A stretch of 64,000 nucleotides of DNA, taken from the NCBI RefSeq assembly GCF_036898095.1, contig NC_090725.1, positions 204,323,763-204,387,762 of the forward strand. The letters are read 5' to 3'. The notes beneath the pieces were generated by a model, which was not told where the DNA came from, ran no database searches, and was given only the letters and a program-made list of their open reading frames with translations. This document shows positions 1 through 12,300 of this stretch, in pieces. This DNA is from Palaemon carinicauda (taxonomy: Eukaryota; Arthropoda; Malacostraca; Decapoda; Palaemonidae). Position 1 is the first letter of the stretch. The number at the start of each line of letters is the position of its first letter. A program made the translations under genes and the position numbers.

Positions 1-125
1 GCGGTCGCGCGGGCACGTGGGCGTGCGGTCGCGCGGGCACGTGGGCGTGCGGTCGCGCAGGCACATGGGCAGGCGGTCGCGCAGGCACATGGGCGTGTGG
101 TCGCACAGGCACGTGGGCACGCGGG
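1..125. repeat. 24-bp minisatellite in E gag
   Basis: Units begin gcggtcgcgcgggcacgtgg and repeat at 1, 25 and 49, then decay. Length 24 keeps the reading frame, giving an eight-residue protein repeat if translated. It continues left of the window. Confidence 0.85.
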
Positions 126-275
126 CGAGCGCAGGCAGTCGGGAGACCGATGGCGCGTAGGCGGGCGATGGCGCGTGGACGAGTGATGGCGCGTCTTGGC
201 GAGCGATGGCCCGTAGGCGAGTGAAGGTGCGTTGGCAAGCGACGGCGCGTTGGCGAGCGGTGGTGCGTTAACAAA

Positions 276-1577
276 ATGCTAGCGCGCAGGCGAAGAATCG
301 CGCGGGCGCGTAGGAGATCGCTGACGCGTAAGAGACTAGGGATGATTAGCGCGCATCGCGCTAATCAGAAAGCTCGCAGGTGCATCAGGAAGGTGAGCGA
401 TCCTGGACGGTCAGGAAAAACTGTTGGCGCCCATTGGTGCGTGGCAGAAAAGGGCGCGCAGATGTGCGCTGGCGATTGAAGGAAGCTGGCGCACAGAAGG
501 ACAGAAGTAAAGGTGAGCGCTGCCGAGCAGGAGGAAGATCTACGGCAGACTCAGCTACCGGAGAACGTGGTCCACAGCAGGCGAGTGCTAGATCGCTACT
601 GATGGTGTCCAGGGGACCTGACACGCGTGGAAGATCGATAGTGATCGTTGACGCGCAGGAGATCGCTGACGAGCAGACGAACGTTGACGCATCTGTGGTC
701 GCTGGCGAGCTGGTGATCGCTGGCGAGCAGAAGGGCGACGCGTGGAATCCTGTACGTAGAAGAAGAGTCCTTGTCCAAGACCTGAACCGAAGCTCTAGGT
801 TGCGCGGGCAAACGTGGGCGCGATCAGGAACTGAAAGCGCAGGTGCGCTCTGAAGGGCAGGAGATCTAGAGCGCTCAGGAGACCGATGGAGCGCAGGGCG
901 CACAACAGGAACAGCAGGAGGTTCGGAGACCTCAGGAGAGCGCTGGCGAGCAGTGGGGCGACGATCATCAGGAGAGCGCTGACGAACAGGAGAGCGCTGG
1001 CGAACAGGAGAGCGCTGGCGATCAGGAGAACGCTGACGAGCAGGAGAGCGCCTGTGCGCTAACACTGCAGAAAGGCGTGCAGGGGAACCCTGACACGCAA
1101 GGGAAGACCCCCCGTGGGAGGCAACCCTTAGCCCCGAAGGGACCGTTGCCCGTCGGATGACGAGGTTAGACTGCTGACCAGCTGCACCAGGGGCGGAAGG
1201 TCAGGAAGGCGTTGGAGATCGATCCCCGGAGAGATCTAAGGAGGTAGGAGCTGCAGGCTGCATACGGAGAAGATTCAAAAGGAGCCTCTTAGCCCCCTTA
1301 TAGGGAGACGGGAGGCCCTTAAGACGTAGCGGACGGTGAGCCTTACGGCAAAGGCGGCCAACAGCAACAACAGCAGAAGAGCCCTCCGAAGAGGAGTCTC
1401 TATGAGTGTACTCCTCGCGAACGAAAGAGAAACACTTCGTAGAAGAGACTGGTCAGCCAGTGACCTAAAAAGAGCAATCCTCTGAAGAGGGGCTCCTGCA
1501 GTATGCCCAGCCCCATGGGCGTAACTGCAGGTGCGACCGCTCAGCACCAAGAGCATAGTCGCACGAAATAAAGGCAA
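276..1577 (-). pseudogene. DIRS E gag remnant
   Basis: Minus-strand reading gives an Arg/Ser/Pro-rich low-complexity protein with repeated RQRSP units (385-1065). Upstream of it is a segment (1275-1577) whose counterpart in element D (48849-49181) is conserved in the same order, including [16 protein letters not shown]. The conserved sequence is split over two frames, so indels have occurred. In another frame 1270-1310 reads [11 protein letters not shown], the counterpart of the RRLF block in D, F, G and H. No intact ORF remains. Confidence 0.6.
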
Positions 1578-2718
1578 GAGGAGAACCCCCCAAAAGGGAA
1601 AAACTCAATCCTGGACAGGAAAACTTCCCTCGGAAGGAAAGTTACCCACCCAAGGAGGCGAGCCTCCTGAGTGTTCTAAAGTGAACTGGAGAGCTGTCAA
1701 TCGTCACGGGCGTACTTCCAGGAGAAGGAGACACGCCCCTGACGAAGATCTATAGGGGAGGCAGCAACAGCCGAATCCCCAGGCCTCAACAAGACAGGTC
1801 ACTCCGTTGTCACATTACAGAAACGAACTAGATCGGTAACTGTGAAAAATAAAAACAAAAATCATTAGTTAACATTCATTCCCCCGGGAAGGCTCCGAAG
1901 AGGAATCCCGAGGGAAAAGAACACAAGAATTACACAACAGGCACGTGCCCTCACAACCACTTACACTCACGGAAGGAGAGCTGTAACCAACACAGAATTA
2001 TAACAATTATAATTATGTAACTATGTAACTATGTAATTATGTAATTTAAAAATGAATGAAAAATAAATAAAGAACGAAAACCCCGAAAGGAATCGTTCTA
2101 CAAAAGCTGAAAAAACAACAAATACAATTAGATTCATGAACTAATTGAGACAAAACATACAGCGTAGCAACCCCACCCAAACGGGAAGGAAGCTACTCAG
2201 ACGTAGTAAAGGTAACGTAGTAAAAGGGTGAACGACCTCAAAGAGAGAGAGAGAAAGACCGGAGTCAAACTCGATCGCGACCCATAAAATTACACCATGG
2301 TGGCCTAACTGCCGAGGGCTACACGAAGATATCGTACACTACAAACACAAGCACGAACTCTGAAAAGGAAACTTACTGCTTTCTATACAGTACTCAAATA
2401 TATACATAAACACGAAAAAATGTTTACATATGTATTGAGTAAAAGAAAAGTAAGTGATTAAGTAAAGACAAAACAAATAATGGCTGCCAAGCGAGGACAA
2501 AGACAGGCACGTCTGTCCAATGTCCGAGCCAAAAGTGAAGTGAGATATTTCACCGGTGTGTGAGGGAGGGAGGGGTAGCAAGCTACCCCTCCCCCTACCC
2601 GTGCTAACTAGCGCGGGGTAGGAAACCCTCATTAAAATCTAATGGCTCGTCATTTCAGCTACGCCGAAAGTAATACCCAATGTAAATAGCTAAGGTTTGT
2701 ATTTCGGTTACGGAACAA

Positions 2719-3166
2719 TTGGGCATTTTTGGGGAGTCAGGACTAGATAAATGATCCTAAGGTAATGTTTATTAATACAGAAATTTATCTAAAAACCAGA
2801 TGCACTTATAAACAAAAGGCACATTTATATTAGGTAACGATTCCTCCCTTAAAATAAATGCTTATAAATTTTTTTAATAAAAAACTGAAGGCACTGCAAA
2901 TTAATAAGTACTGTATAGCTTGCTGAATGAAAGGTTAGTAATTGCAGTGTTAATGAAAAAAAAGATTAGCTCAATATGCCTGGCAAGATGGACTTGTCCA
3001 GAAACATATTACAGTAGTCTCTATTGAAAACTGTACACCCATACCTTAAAACTGTTTTCAAAATACACCAAGGGATATTCAGCATAGTCTTCAAAACCCA
3101 AAACAAAATTTCATAGAAAATGAAAATACAAAATCTGTGCAAATTAGAATATCGAACAGTACGTAC
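2719..3166. other. CTR9 intron 7 DNA, nothing recognised
   Basis: AT-rich DNA between DIRS E and the exon 7 donor. No ORF, repeat or motif of note was seen. Confidence 0.6.
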
Positions 3167-3394
3167 GTTTTCTTGATCACCTCTGTTGATATACATCTGA
3201 CCTAATCCATAATGCGGGAGGACAAAGTTTGGTGGTGCATATTGTGTTGCTTGGTAATAGTACTGAAAAGCCTGGGAATAGTCTTCTTGAACATGATGGG
3301 CCCGAGCCATTTGGTAACAAGATTCAGCTCTCATAGATTCATTTTCAGTGTTATGGAAGGCATGGAGGCAGAGATGCTGAACTTTAGCCCAGTC
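3167..3394 (-). CDS. CTR9: CTR9 coding exon 7, last exon in the window
   Basis: Seventy-six codons from [15 protein letters not shown] to INRGDQEN, with the near-invariant [15 protein letters not shown] and [12 protein letters not shown]. The acceptor CCTGCAG precedes 3394 and the donor GTACGT starts at 3166. No further CTR9 exon is visible between here and position 1, so intron 7 is at least 3.1 kb and holds the end of DIRS element E. Confidence 0.95.
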
Positions 3395-6300
3395 CTGCAA
3401 AACATTAATTTGTGAATACTGTACATCTGGAAATGTAACTTCTATTACAACATATCACTTACTAATACAAAACAAGTAACATGATACTATAGAAAAAAAG
3501 TTTATTTGACAATGGTAAAGCTTGAAAGACCCTACCGATTTAAAGAAGAAATGATTTCCCAAGTGATTGAGAACCATTGGATTTGTTGAATCAATATTAT
3601 ATGCTTTTGATAACATCTGAACACCACGACGAATATGATCCGGTTTCTTCTCATTAAGCTCTAAAACTGCCAGACCAACAAGTGCACCAACACACATCCC
3701 ATCTAGTTCTAGAGCTCGTTCAAAGGCAAGTCTGGCTTTGTCTTGGTTTCCTAACTTCATAAAACAGTGACCCATCCCAAGACGGACAGCAGCTGGGCAA
3801 TTAGGATTGGTTCTCAAAGCCTTTTTGTAAAATGCTAATGCACCTCGATAATCCTGACGGGGTAAAAAAAAGCATCATCTCAAATACTTCGTGCAAAATA
3901 ATGTATATAAAAAATTCCTTTTCCTAGTAAAGATTGCAGATTTCTAAAAGAACAGTAAACTTTGGTTCCTGATATTGTATAGTAAATTACAAAAAACCAT
4001 TATTTGATAAAACTTCAACAATACCAATAACATTCTATTACCTTTTTATTATATGCAATACATGCTTTCCCTAAGAGGGATGGGATGTTATTTGGGGACT
4101 GGTTGAGCACAAAATTGAACTGCGCATCAGCCTGTTCCATTTTATCTCCTTCAAGCAGGCAGAAATAGGCACGGCCCAAAAGATGGTTCTGCAAAATGAA
4201 AATTATCATTAAAGCCTTTAATGACAGGTAGAGATATTTTCTTTATTCAAGCAATAGGATATCAACTTGAATCACATCTGTAGCAAATGTAATAAACTGC
4301 CATACAACAAAAACAACACAATCGTTTATCTTCTAATGAAAGCACAGATATGATAAAATAATATTCAGCACCAATGACTGAAAAAATTCTACTTACTTGG
4401 TCATACATAATAATCTTATCTGCTGTAGTGTATAAATAAGTTGCCTTTTGGAACAGATCTTTCTTTGCTTGAGGCTCTTTTTCTCTATATGCCTTCTGTA
4501 CATAGTAGGCCGCCAGAGTGTCATAGGACCGCATCTGTAAAAAAGTTATTTCAATTGGACAGGTGTTAATGCCATATATAAACATTCCACTGTCAAAAAA
4601 CCTACATCATTATGTATGAAAAATATAAAGGAGACCATAATGTAGTCACTTCATACTAGAATAAAATAAGGCTGGCTGCAACAACAAAATCTAAACTATT
4701 TAGATTGGATTTTATGCACCTGTAATCCATTTGTTACCCGAATAAGTCCCGTACTAAACCTAATTTTTGTTGGAAGTGTGTTGTTTTTCCATGGTTTCTT
4801 ATTCACATGGGTCTGTAAAGAAATTCTAGCATGGTTGCCGGAGTGGCAACACTGGGGAACTCCGCTAATTTACATAAATCAAAGATGGCCGCCACTGAAA
4901 ATAAATAGCATGTGATACCTCTTTCCTTTACAAAGTTGAGGTAAGGAATCAATTTCTGAGGTCTGTGTGATTCGATGTCAAATTCTTGGTCAAGAGTAAA
5001 GTTTAATGCCATTTTTAGAATATCGAGGGGTTTAAAAATTTTAATCTGAGGATTTAATTTCTGTGGTAGATTTTGGGATCAAGTTCAAAGTAATTTTTGG
5101 TTAAATATCTAAATATTTTGATAATGCTATTTTCAGAAGAATAGTGCTGAAGCATTTATTTATTAACAGTGATTGCTCCCATTCATCATCTAACCGAAAG
5201 TATAATAAAGATATCTTAGTTTCCTTTTTATCATCCATTTATTCTTCTCCTTCCTCTTCCACTTCATTTTTGCCTTCCTTGCCTGTCTTAAATGGGTTGA
5301 AGCAGGCATCACTACATTTAAAAGAACAGTAGACTGTGCATGATATTTTTCCATTGTGACAACTGCAACATTAAGCATTATGGGCCTTCACTGCAGCCTT
5401 ACAGCTGCACCACACTTCATCCATAAGTTCTTGGGGTCCCAGGGGCTGATTGGAGGTTGCTGATCTGGGGATGCTATCTTTGATTTTCCACCCATACTTA
5501 GTAATATCAAGTTCAAGTGGAGCATATCAGTTAGCAGATTTTGCAAGTATAGTCTGCTGATGAGCATGTAAGATGTGCAGGAACAGATAGTGCTCTGTTG
5601 GTGGGTAGCGACATGATCTTCAGCCGCTTGCCAAACTACTTTGTGTACACATAGTACCTTGACACACTCATTGTTGTCCCTTGCTTCAGACCATATAGAG
5701 CACAGGAGAACATCTGTTCTGCTTTCATGATCTGTGCATGGGTGGCATCAAGCTCTCTCAGGGCCGAGTCCAGGCTTGGGAAGTCACCAGCTCCCAGGGT
5801 CTTCAGGGACGACACTTTCCCCTTCCCATACAGATATGAGATGGTATCTGAACCAGTAAGACAATCTAGTACAATCCCAGGATCTGCAGGAACTTGGGGC
5901 TGAGTTGTGAACAGGTGGCATTGATATCCAAAGTACCTCTATCCCACCTTTCCATTTGCACTGTGGCCTGGATCTTGTTTCGGTACACCCAGTAAACAAG
6001 CATAACGAACACATCAGAGTCATCTGAGAGAATACGAATAACTTGTGCATCATACTGAACATTAATGAGGTACAAAATCATTGTTATGTCTGCTTTATCA
6101 CAATTGAACACACGTTGCTAGCGCTCTTCACCCTAATTTCTTCGCCAAAGCTGTAGGCATGACTAGGCAATGGTGTGTTGATGGTCAAGGTCATAGTTGA
6201 TGGAGCCAAGAACAGCACATCATACAGCATATGCTCATGGTTCTTCACAGAAACATAGTTATACCTCTTGTAGACTAAGATTTTCTAGCCAGGGAGAGAG

Positions 6301-9300
6301 GACAATCTTGTCTTGATGGACTTACTAAGACACGCATCACCTCCCAATGGCCAAATAAAGTGATAAAGGAGCTCGCTTGCATCAACAATGGTAACATCTG
6401 GGGCAAAGGTTGTTGCACCTTTATGCAGTGTGAGGAAGCAGTGCTTTACTACCAGTCCTCAAACAACCATACTCGTCGATTAGTGAGGTAGGCATTGGGC
6501 ACAGCTCATATTGGAAATTGGCTGATAATCTCATCTATAATTGCTGTCCGACTGTCAACAGCCTGAAGGAGATAGTTTCTAGGTCGAGGGTAGTCTTGTC
6601 CCCTACTTTCACAAAACTGTCTCATCCCCTACTTTCACAAGATTGTCTTGTCCCCTACTTTCACGCCTTTCTTTATTTGTTCCATGGTTTTGATGAATAT
6701 CTGGAACTGTGCAGTCATTCTCTCGCCTACGTGAACAAATTTAGCAACATTCACACCAGCCCCAAGGGGAAGACATCTGCCATTGCCAATGTTGTACAGG
6801 AGTGGCGACTGATTTTCCAGTGGGTGAGGTATTTTGGACAGGTCTAGCAAGATTTGACATCTGTCATCTGCATCAATCTCCCTCTTCTTCTTCCCTTCCT
6901 CCTTGTGACGTGGTCCACTGTTTGTTGTACTTGCTGCAGTGGGGGGGGGGGATCTGTGTGTCACAGTATGTGTGCATCATTTTTGTCTGAGAGGTATGCA
7001 GAGATGGAGAGAATTGATCCATTCCCCTACCTTCTCTGGAGAAAGGGTTATATCCTTCAGGTCACCTCTACCAATTCTATTGGCAGTTTTAGAGCTCTTG
7101 ACATTCCAGCTACCCTACTGGTGACCGCATGGCTCGGACTAAAAGGTTTCTTGCTCATTTTACCACCAGACTAGTTCTAAAACCAGCTTCAACCAACTTG
7201 GGCTGGTTGTTTTGATTGTGTTGGCCTGTGTGCACTCTGATAAATCATAACTGGCACCGTCATATTTGACCATTCGTGCCTCATGCTTGATGTGCCTGAC
7301 AATGGAAGCAATGCTCCTTTCATCTGTATCGTCTACCTTAACTATCTTGAGACTTTTAGTAATGGATTCACGGAAACAGCCATCTGGTCGGACAACAATT
7401 AGATCCTTACTCAAGCAGTCAGTCAACTTGCTAAACATGTCACATCAATCATGCTTGCCACCTATATCCGAATGCAAGGAATGCATTCAAACCTATTCCA
7501 CATTTTGGACCTGTCTCGGTTCACATATTCAACGAGTTCCTTCAAAGCACTTTCATCTGAAGTACCAGTCGGCAAATCAGCATATTTGGGCTTTCATAAA
7601 ACTGTTATGGCAGCGGATGTGGTATTTAAATTCACCAGCAGGTAGATCAGAAAGCAAGGTGCAACTTGACTCATCCAGCGACATCATCATTGCATTGTTC
7701 ATCAAATCAATGAGCATATCTTTCATAGTTTGGAGTGGGTTATGTTCTCTGTCAAAGCCTTCTTTAGTCGTACATTTACAAACGCAGTCCCATCTGTCTG
7801 GATGTCTTTCATGAATAGGCAAATATTCCTCACCGCAGAACATACAGTCCCGTTTGCACTCAAACTCATATTTGTCAGCTATGTCAGTATGATATCTTGT
7901 CTTTACACTCTCATCCTCAGCCTTTCTTTTCTGTAACTTTAGTGCTTGCTTAATTTTCTCTTCTGATGTATAAGTACAATAACAACATGGGTGGAAGGCT
8001 ATTCTTGCTGCATCTCCACTTACATCAATAATGTTCTGTAGCTTAGCCTGCAGGTCTTCTTCATTAGGTTAGGGTTTGGCGCATGAGATGATCTTTTTTT
8101 ATCCTGATCACAGTTAACGTTGATTCCTCATTATCCCCGTTACATACCGGGAGAGAAACACCTCGAGTCAGCCATCATATATCAGCCATGATGGAAGGGT
8201 TGAAAAAAAAAATACGAAATCTCAATAGGCCTCATTAAAAAATGGTATTGAACTTGATCTTTGACAATGAATTTGATCTCAAACAACACAACCGACCTCA
8301 GAAATCGATTCCTTGCCTTAAATTTACATGGAAAAGAGGTAGCACACGCTATTGGAAGTTAATTGGTTGAGAAATTATTTTCCACCTCTGCCTGCAACAA
8401 CCATCTTGGATTTATGTAAATTAGCGGAGTTCCCCAAGGCTGCTGCTCCGGCAATCAAGCCAGAATCTTTCTACAAACCCATGAGAGTAAGTAACCACAA
8501 AAAAACAATACACTTCCAACAAGGTACTCATTCTGGCAACTGGACAACTAGACCCAAAACACAGCAGAGCAAAATTCTGAGACTCAACTCCCCTGATATC
8601 ACCAATAACTGATCACAACTCATGAGTAAGTCAAAATATTATTATTATTAATAATAATAATAATAACAATAATAATAACAATGAAGAGGCAACCCTGTTA
8701 AAAAAAATGATACCTGTATTTTGATTATAAAATAAATTTTTGAATATACTTACCCGGTGAATATACAGTATAATAGCTGACGTCTCGGACGGCTCGACAG
8801 AAACCCAAAAACTCGCGAGCGATCGCCATGAAGGTTGCGGGTGTGCCCACCAGCGCCGACTATCGGCCAGATACCGCATATACTTGTAAACAGCTCCAGT
8901 TCTTCTCACTCCGCTGGGTCTCTATCGGGGAGGAAGGGAGGGCCTTTAATTTATATATTCACCGGGTAAGTATATTCAAAAATTTATTTTATAATCAAAA
9001 TATCATTTTTAAATATTAAACTTAGCCGGTGAATATATAATAGCTGATTCACACCCATGGTGGTGGGTAGAGACCAGTATTAATACAATAAAGGCGTATA
9101 TGCTAGAGTTTTTGACAATTATATCATAATAAAACCCAATTAAATATAGGTACCTGGTAAGGAAGCTGACTCTGACGATTACTCTGCCTTATTAGTCCGC
9201 TTTCCTCACGAAGCCCAGCCATCCTCTCAGGATGCTGAAAGACTCCCAGGAGCTGTTATATCCAGGGCGACCACCCATACAACAGGACCTCATCAAAACC

Positions 9301-12300
9301 CTTAATCTGGGCGCTCTCAAGAAACGACATTTGACCACCCGCCAAATCAAAAAGGATGCGAAAGGCTTCTCAGCCTTCCGTACAACCCAAGAAAAGATTA
9401 AAAACATTTCAAGAGAAGATTAAAAGGATATTGGGATTAAGGGAATGTAATGGTAGAACCCTCACCCACTACTGCACTCGCTGCAACGAATGGACCCAGT
9501 GTGTAGCAGTCCTCATAAAGAGTCTGGACGTCTTTTAAGTAAAATGAAGCGAACACCGACTTGCTCCTTCAAAAGGTCGCGTCCATAATACTTCGCAGAG
9601 ATCTGTTTTGCTTAAAAGCCACGGAAGTTGCTATCGCTCTTACTTCGTGCGTCTTGACCTTAAGTAAACAACGATCTTTCTCACTTAAGTGAGAATGAGC
9701 CTCTCGGATTAAAAATCTAATAAAATACGACAAAGCATTTTTAGACATAGGCAATGAGGGCTTCTTAACGGAGCACCATAAGGCCTCAGATCCACCTCGT
9801 AAAGATCTGGTACGAGCTAAATAAAACTTAAGAGCTCTAACTGGGCACAGTACTCTTTCAATCTCGTTGCCTACGATCTCTGATAGGCAAGGTATATCAA
9901 AAGATTTAGGCCAAGGACGAGAAGGCAGTTCATTTTTGGCCAAGAAACCAAGCTGAAGCGAACATGTGGCTTTATCTGTAGAAAAGCCGATGTTTTTACT
10001 AAAGGCATGGATCTCACTGACTCTTTTAGCCGAAGCCAAGCACACCAAAAAAAGCGTCTTGAGGGTGAGATCCTTCAGGGAGGCTGAATGTAATGGCTCA
10101 AACCTGTCGGACATTAGGAACCTTAAGACCACGTCTAAGTTCCACCCAGGAGTTGCCATACGACGCTCCTTAGAGGTCTCGAAGGACTTAAGGAGATCTT
10201 GGAGATCTTTATTATTGGACAGATCTAAGCCTCTATGTCTGAACACAGAAGCTAACATGCTCCTGTAGCCCTTAATAGTGGGAGCAGAGAGGGAGCGAAC
10301 ATTTCTCAGATGCAGGAGAAAGTCTGCAATTTGGGCTACAGAGGTACTGGAGAGGAAATGGATGATGACTTGCACCAGTCTCTAAAGACTTCCCACTTCG
10401 ACTGGTAGACCTTGATGGTAGATGCTCTCCTAGCTCTCGCAATCGCTCTGGCTGCCTCCTTCGAAAATCCTCGAGCTCTTGAGAGTCTTTCGATAGTCTG
10501 AAGGCAGTCAGACGAAGAGCGGGGAGGCTTTGATGAAGACTCCTTACGAGGGGCTGTCGTAAGAGATCCATCCTTAAAGGCAGACTCCTTGGAACGTCTA
10601 CCAGCCATTGAAGTACCTCTGTGAACCACTCTCTCGCGGGCCAGAGGGGAGCAACCAACGTCAACCTTGTCCCTTCGTGAGAGGCGAACTTCTGCAGTAC
10701 CTTGTTGATGATCTTGAACGGCGGGAATGAGTACGCGTCCAGGTGAGACCAGTCCAGCAGGAAAGCATCTATGTGGGCCGCCTCTGGATCTGGGACTGGA
10801 GAGCAATAGGTCGGGAGCCTTTTGGTCAACGAGGTGGCAAAGAGGTCTATGGTGGGTTGGCCCCAAGTCATCCAAAGACTCTTGCACACGTCCTTGTGGA
10901 GGGTCCATTCTGTGGGGATCACCTGACCTCTCCGACTGAGACAGTCCGCCAAGACGTTCAAGTCCCCCTGGATGAATCTTGTCAACAGTGAGATGCCTCG
11001 ATTTCTTGACCAGATGAGGAGGTCCCTTGCGATGACGAACAGTGTGTGGGAGTGAGTGCCTCCTTGCTTGGAGATGTACGCCAAGGCTGTGGTGTTGTCC
11101 GAATTGACTTCTACCACTTTGTTTCGTAGAAGACTCTCGAAACTCGTCAAGGCCAAGTGAACAGCCAACAGCTCCTTGCAGTTGATGTGCAGGCTCCTCT
11201 GATCCGACGTCCAAAGACCCGAACATTCCAGACCGTCCAGAGTCGCTCCCCAACCCAAATCCGACGCGTCTGAGAACAACACGTGGTTTGGGTTCTTGAC
11301 CGCCAGGGACAGACCCTCTCGCAGACTTATGTTGCTGTCCCACCAGCTCAGGCACGTTTTTACTGGCTCGGAGATCGGGATTGACACAGCTTCCAAAGTC
11401 TTGCCCTTGTTCCAATGGGAGTCTAGATGGAACTGGAGAGGGCGAAGGTGAAGTCTCCCTAGTGAGATAAATTGTTCCAGGGATGACAGAGTTCCTAGGA
11501 GGCTCATCCAAATTCTCACTGACCAACGGTCTTTTTTCAGCATGAGGCGGACTTTGAGCAGGGCTTGCTCTATCCTGGTGGCAGACGGAAAAGCCCGAAA
11601 AACTAGACTGCGAATCTCCATCCCCAAATAGAGAATCGTCTGGGAGGGATTCAGTTGAGACTTTTCTAAGTTCACCAACAGTCCCAACTCCTTTGCAAGA
11701 GCTAACATCCATTGAAGGTCCTGCAGACAGCGATGACGGGACGACGCTCTGAGAAGCCAGTTGTCCAGGTACAGGGAGGCTCGAATTCCCGATAAATGAA
11801 GGAATTTTGCCACATTCCTCATGAGCCTCGTAAACACGAGAGGAGCAGGGCTGAGGCCGAAGCACAGTGCTCGGAACTGGTACACCACATTCCTGTAAAC
11901 AAACCTCAGATACGGTTGAGAATCCGGGTGTATAGGAATGTGGAAGTACGCATCCTGCAGGTCGAGAGAGACCATCCAGTCTCCCTCTCTGACCGCTGCT
12001 AGGACGGACTTCGTGGTCTCCATCGTAAATTTTGTTTTTACAACAAAAACGTTGAGCGCACTGACGTCCAGCACTGGCCTCCAACCTCCTGTATGCTTTG
12101 GGACTAGGAAGAGACGGTTGTAAAATCCCGGTGATTGAAGGTCCGAGACTTTCACCACCGCTCCCTTCTCTAGCAACTGAGAAACCTGCTGATGTAGAGC
12201 TTGTCTCCTTGACTCCTCTCGATACCTGGGAGAGAGGTCTAAAGGAACTGTTACTAGAGGAGGTCTGCGTACAAAAGGTATTTTGTACCCCTCCTTGAGC

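Larger units (their letters stand above)
1..2718 (-). mobile_element. DIRS element E, 5' (gag) end; runs off the left edge
   Basis: This is the gag side of a DIRS-type element of the D/E/F/G/H group. Its outer end at 2640-2718 matches the outer end of element D (50235-50314): both contain ...aatggctcg, ...cccaatgtaaatagc and ...tttcggttacggaacaa. The stretch from about 820 to 2718 parallels 48450-50314 with high identity by eye, so E and D are close relatives. Minus-strand coding remains of gag lie at roughly 276-1577 and are broken by stops and frameshifts. The RT and recombinase would lie left of the window. The element sits in intron 7 of CTR9, in sense orientation. Confidence 0.8.
4766..8523 (-). 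mobile_element. Unclassified DNA element N with long terminal inverted repeats
   Basis: The ends are inverted copies of each other over roughly 210-250 bp: 4766-5012 and 8260-8523. Shared blocks include TGTTGGAAGTGT at the tip, then TTGCCGGAG and GGAACTCCGCTAATTTACAT. Between them lies a decayed minus-strand coding region (5190-8068) in several frames. The TIRs, the single coding strand and the absence of a poly-A or LTR point to a cut-and-paste DNA transposon. No DDE motif of a known superfamily was recognised. The target-site duplication could not be identified. It sits in CTR9 intron 3. Confidence 0.65.

Noticed and set aside
276..853. Plus-strand frames in DIRS E
   Set aside because: Shadows of minus-strand low-complexity gag.
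10336..12084. 582-codon open frame overlapping DIRS A RT
   Set aside because: Mostly a shadow of the RT frame; only its end ([10 protein letters not shown]) is real recombinase sequence displaced by an indel.
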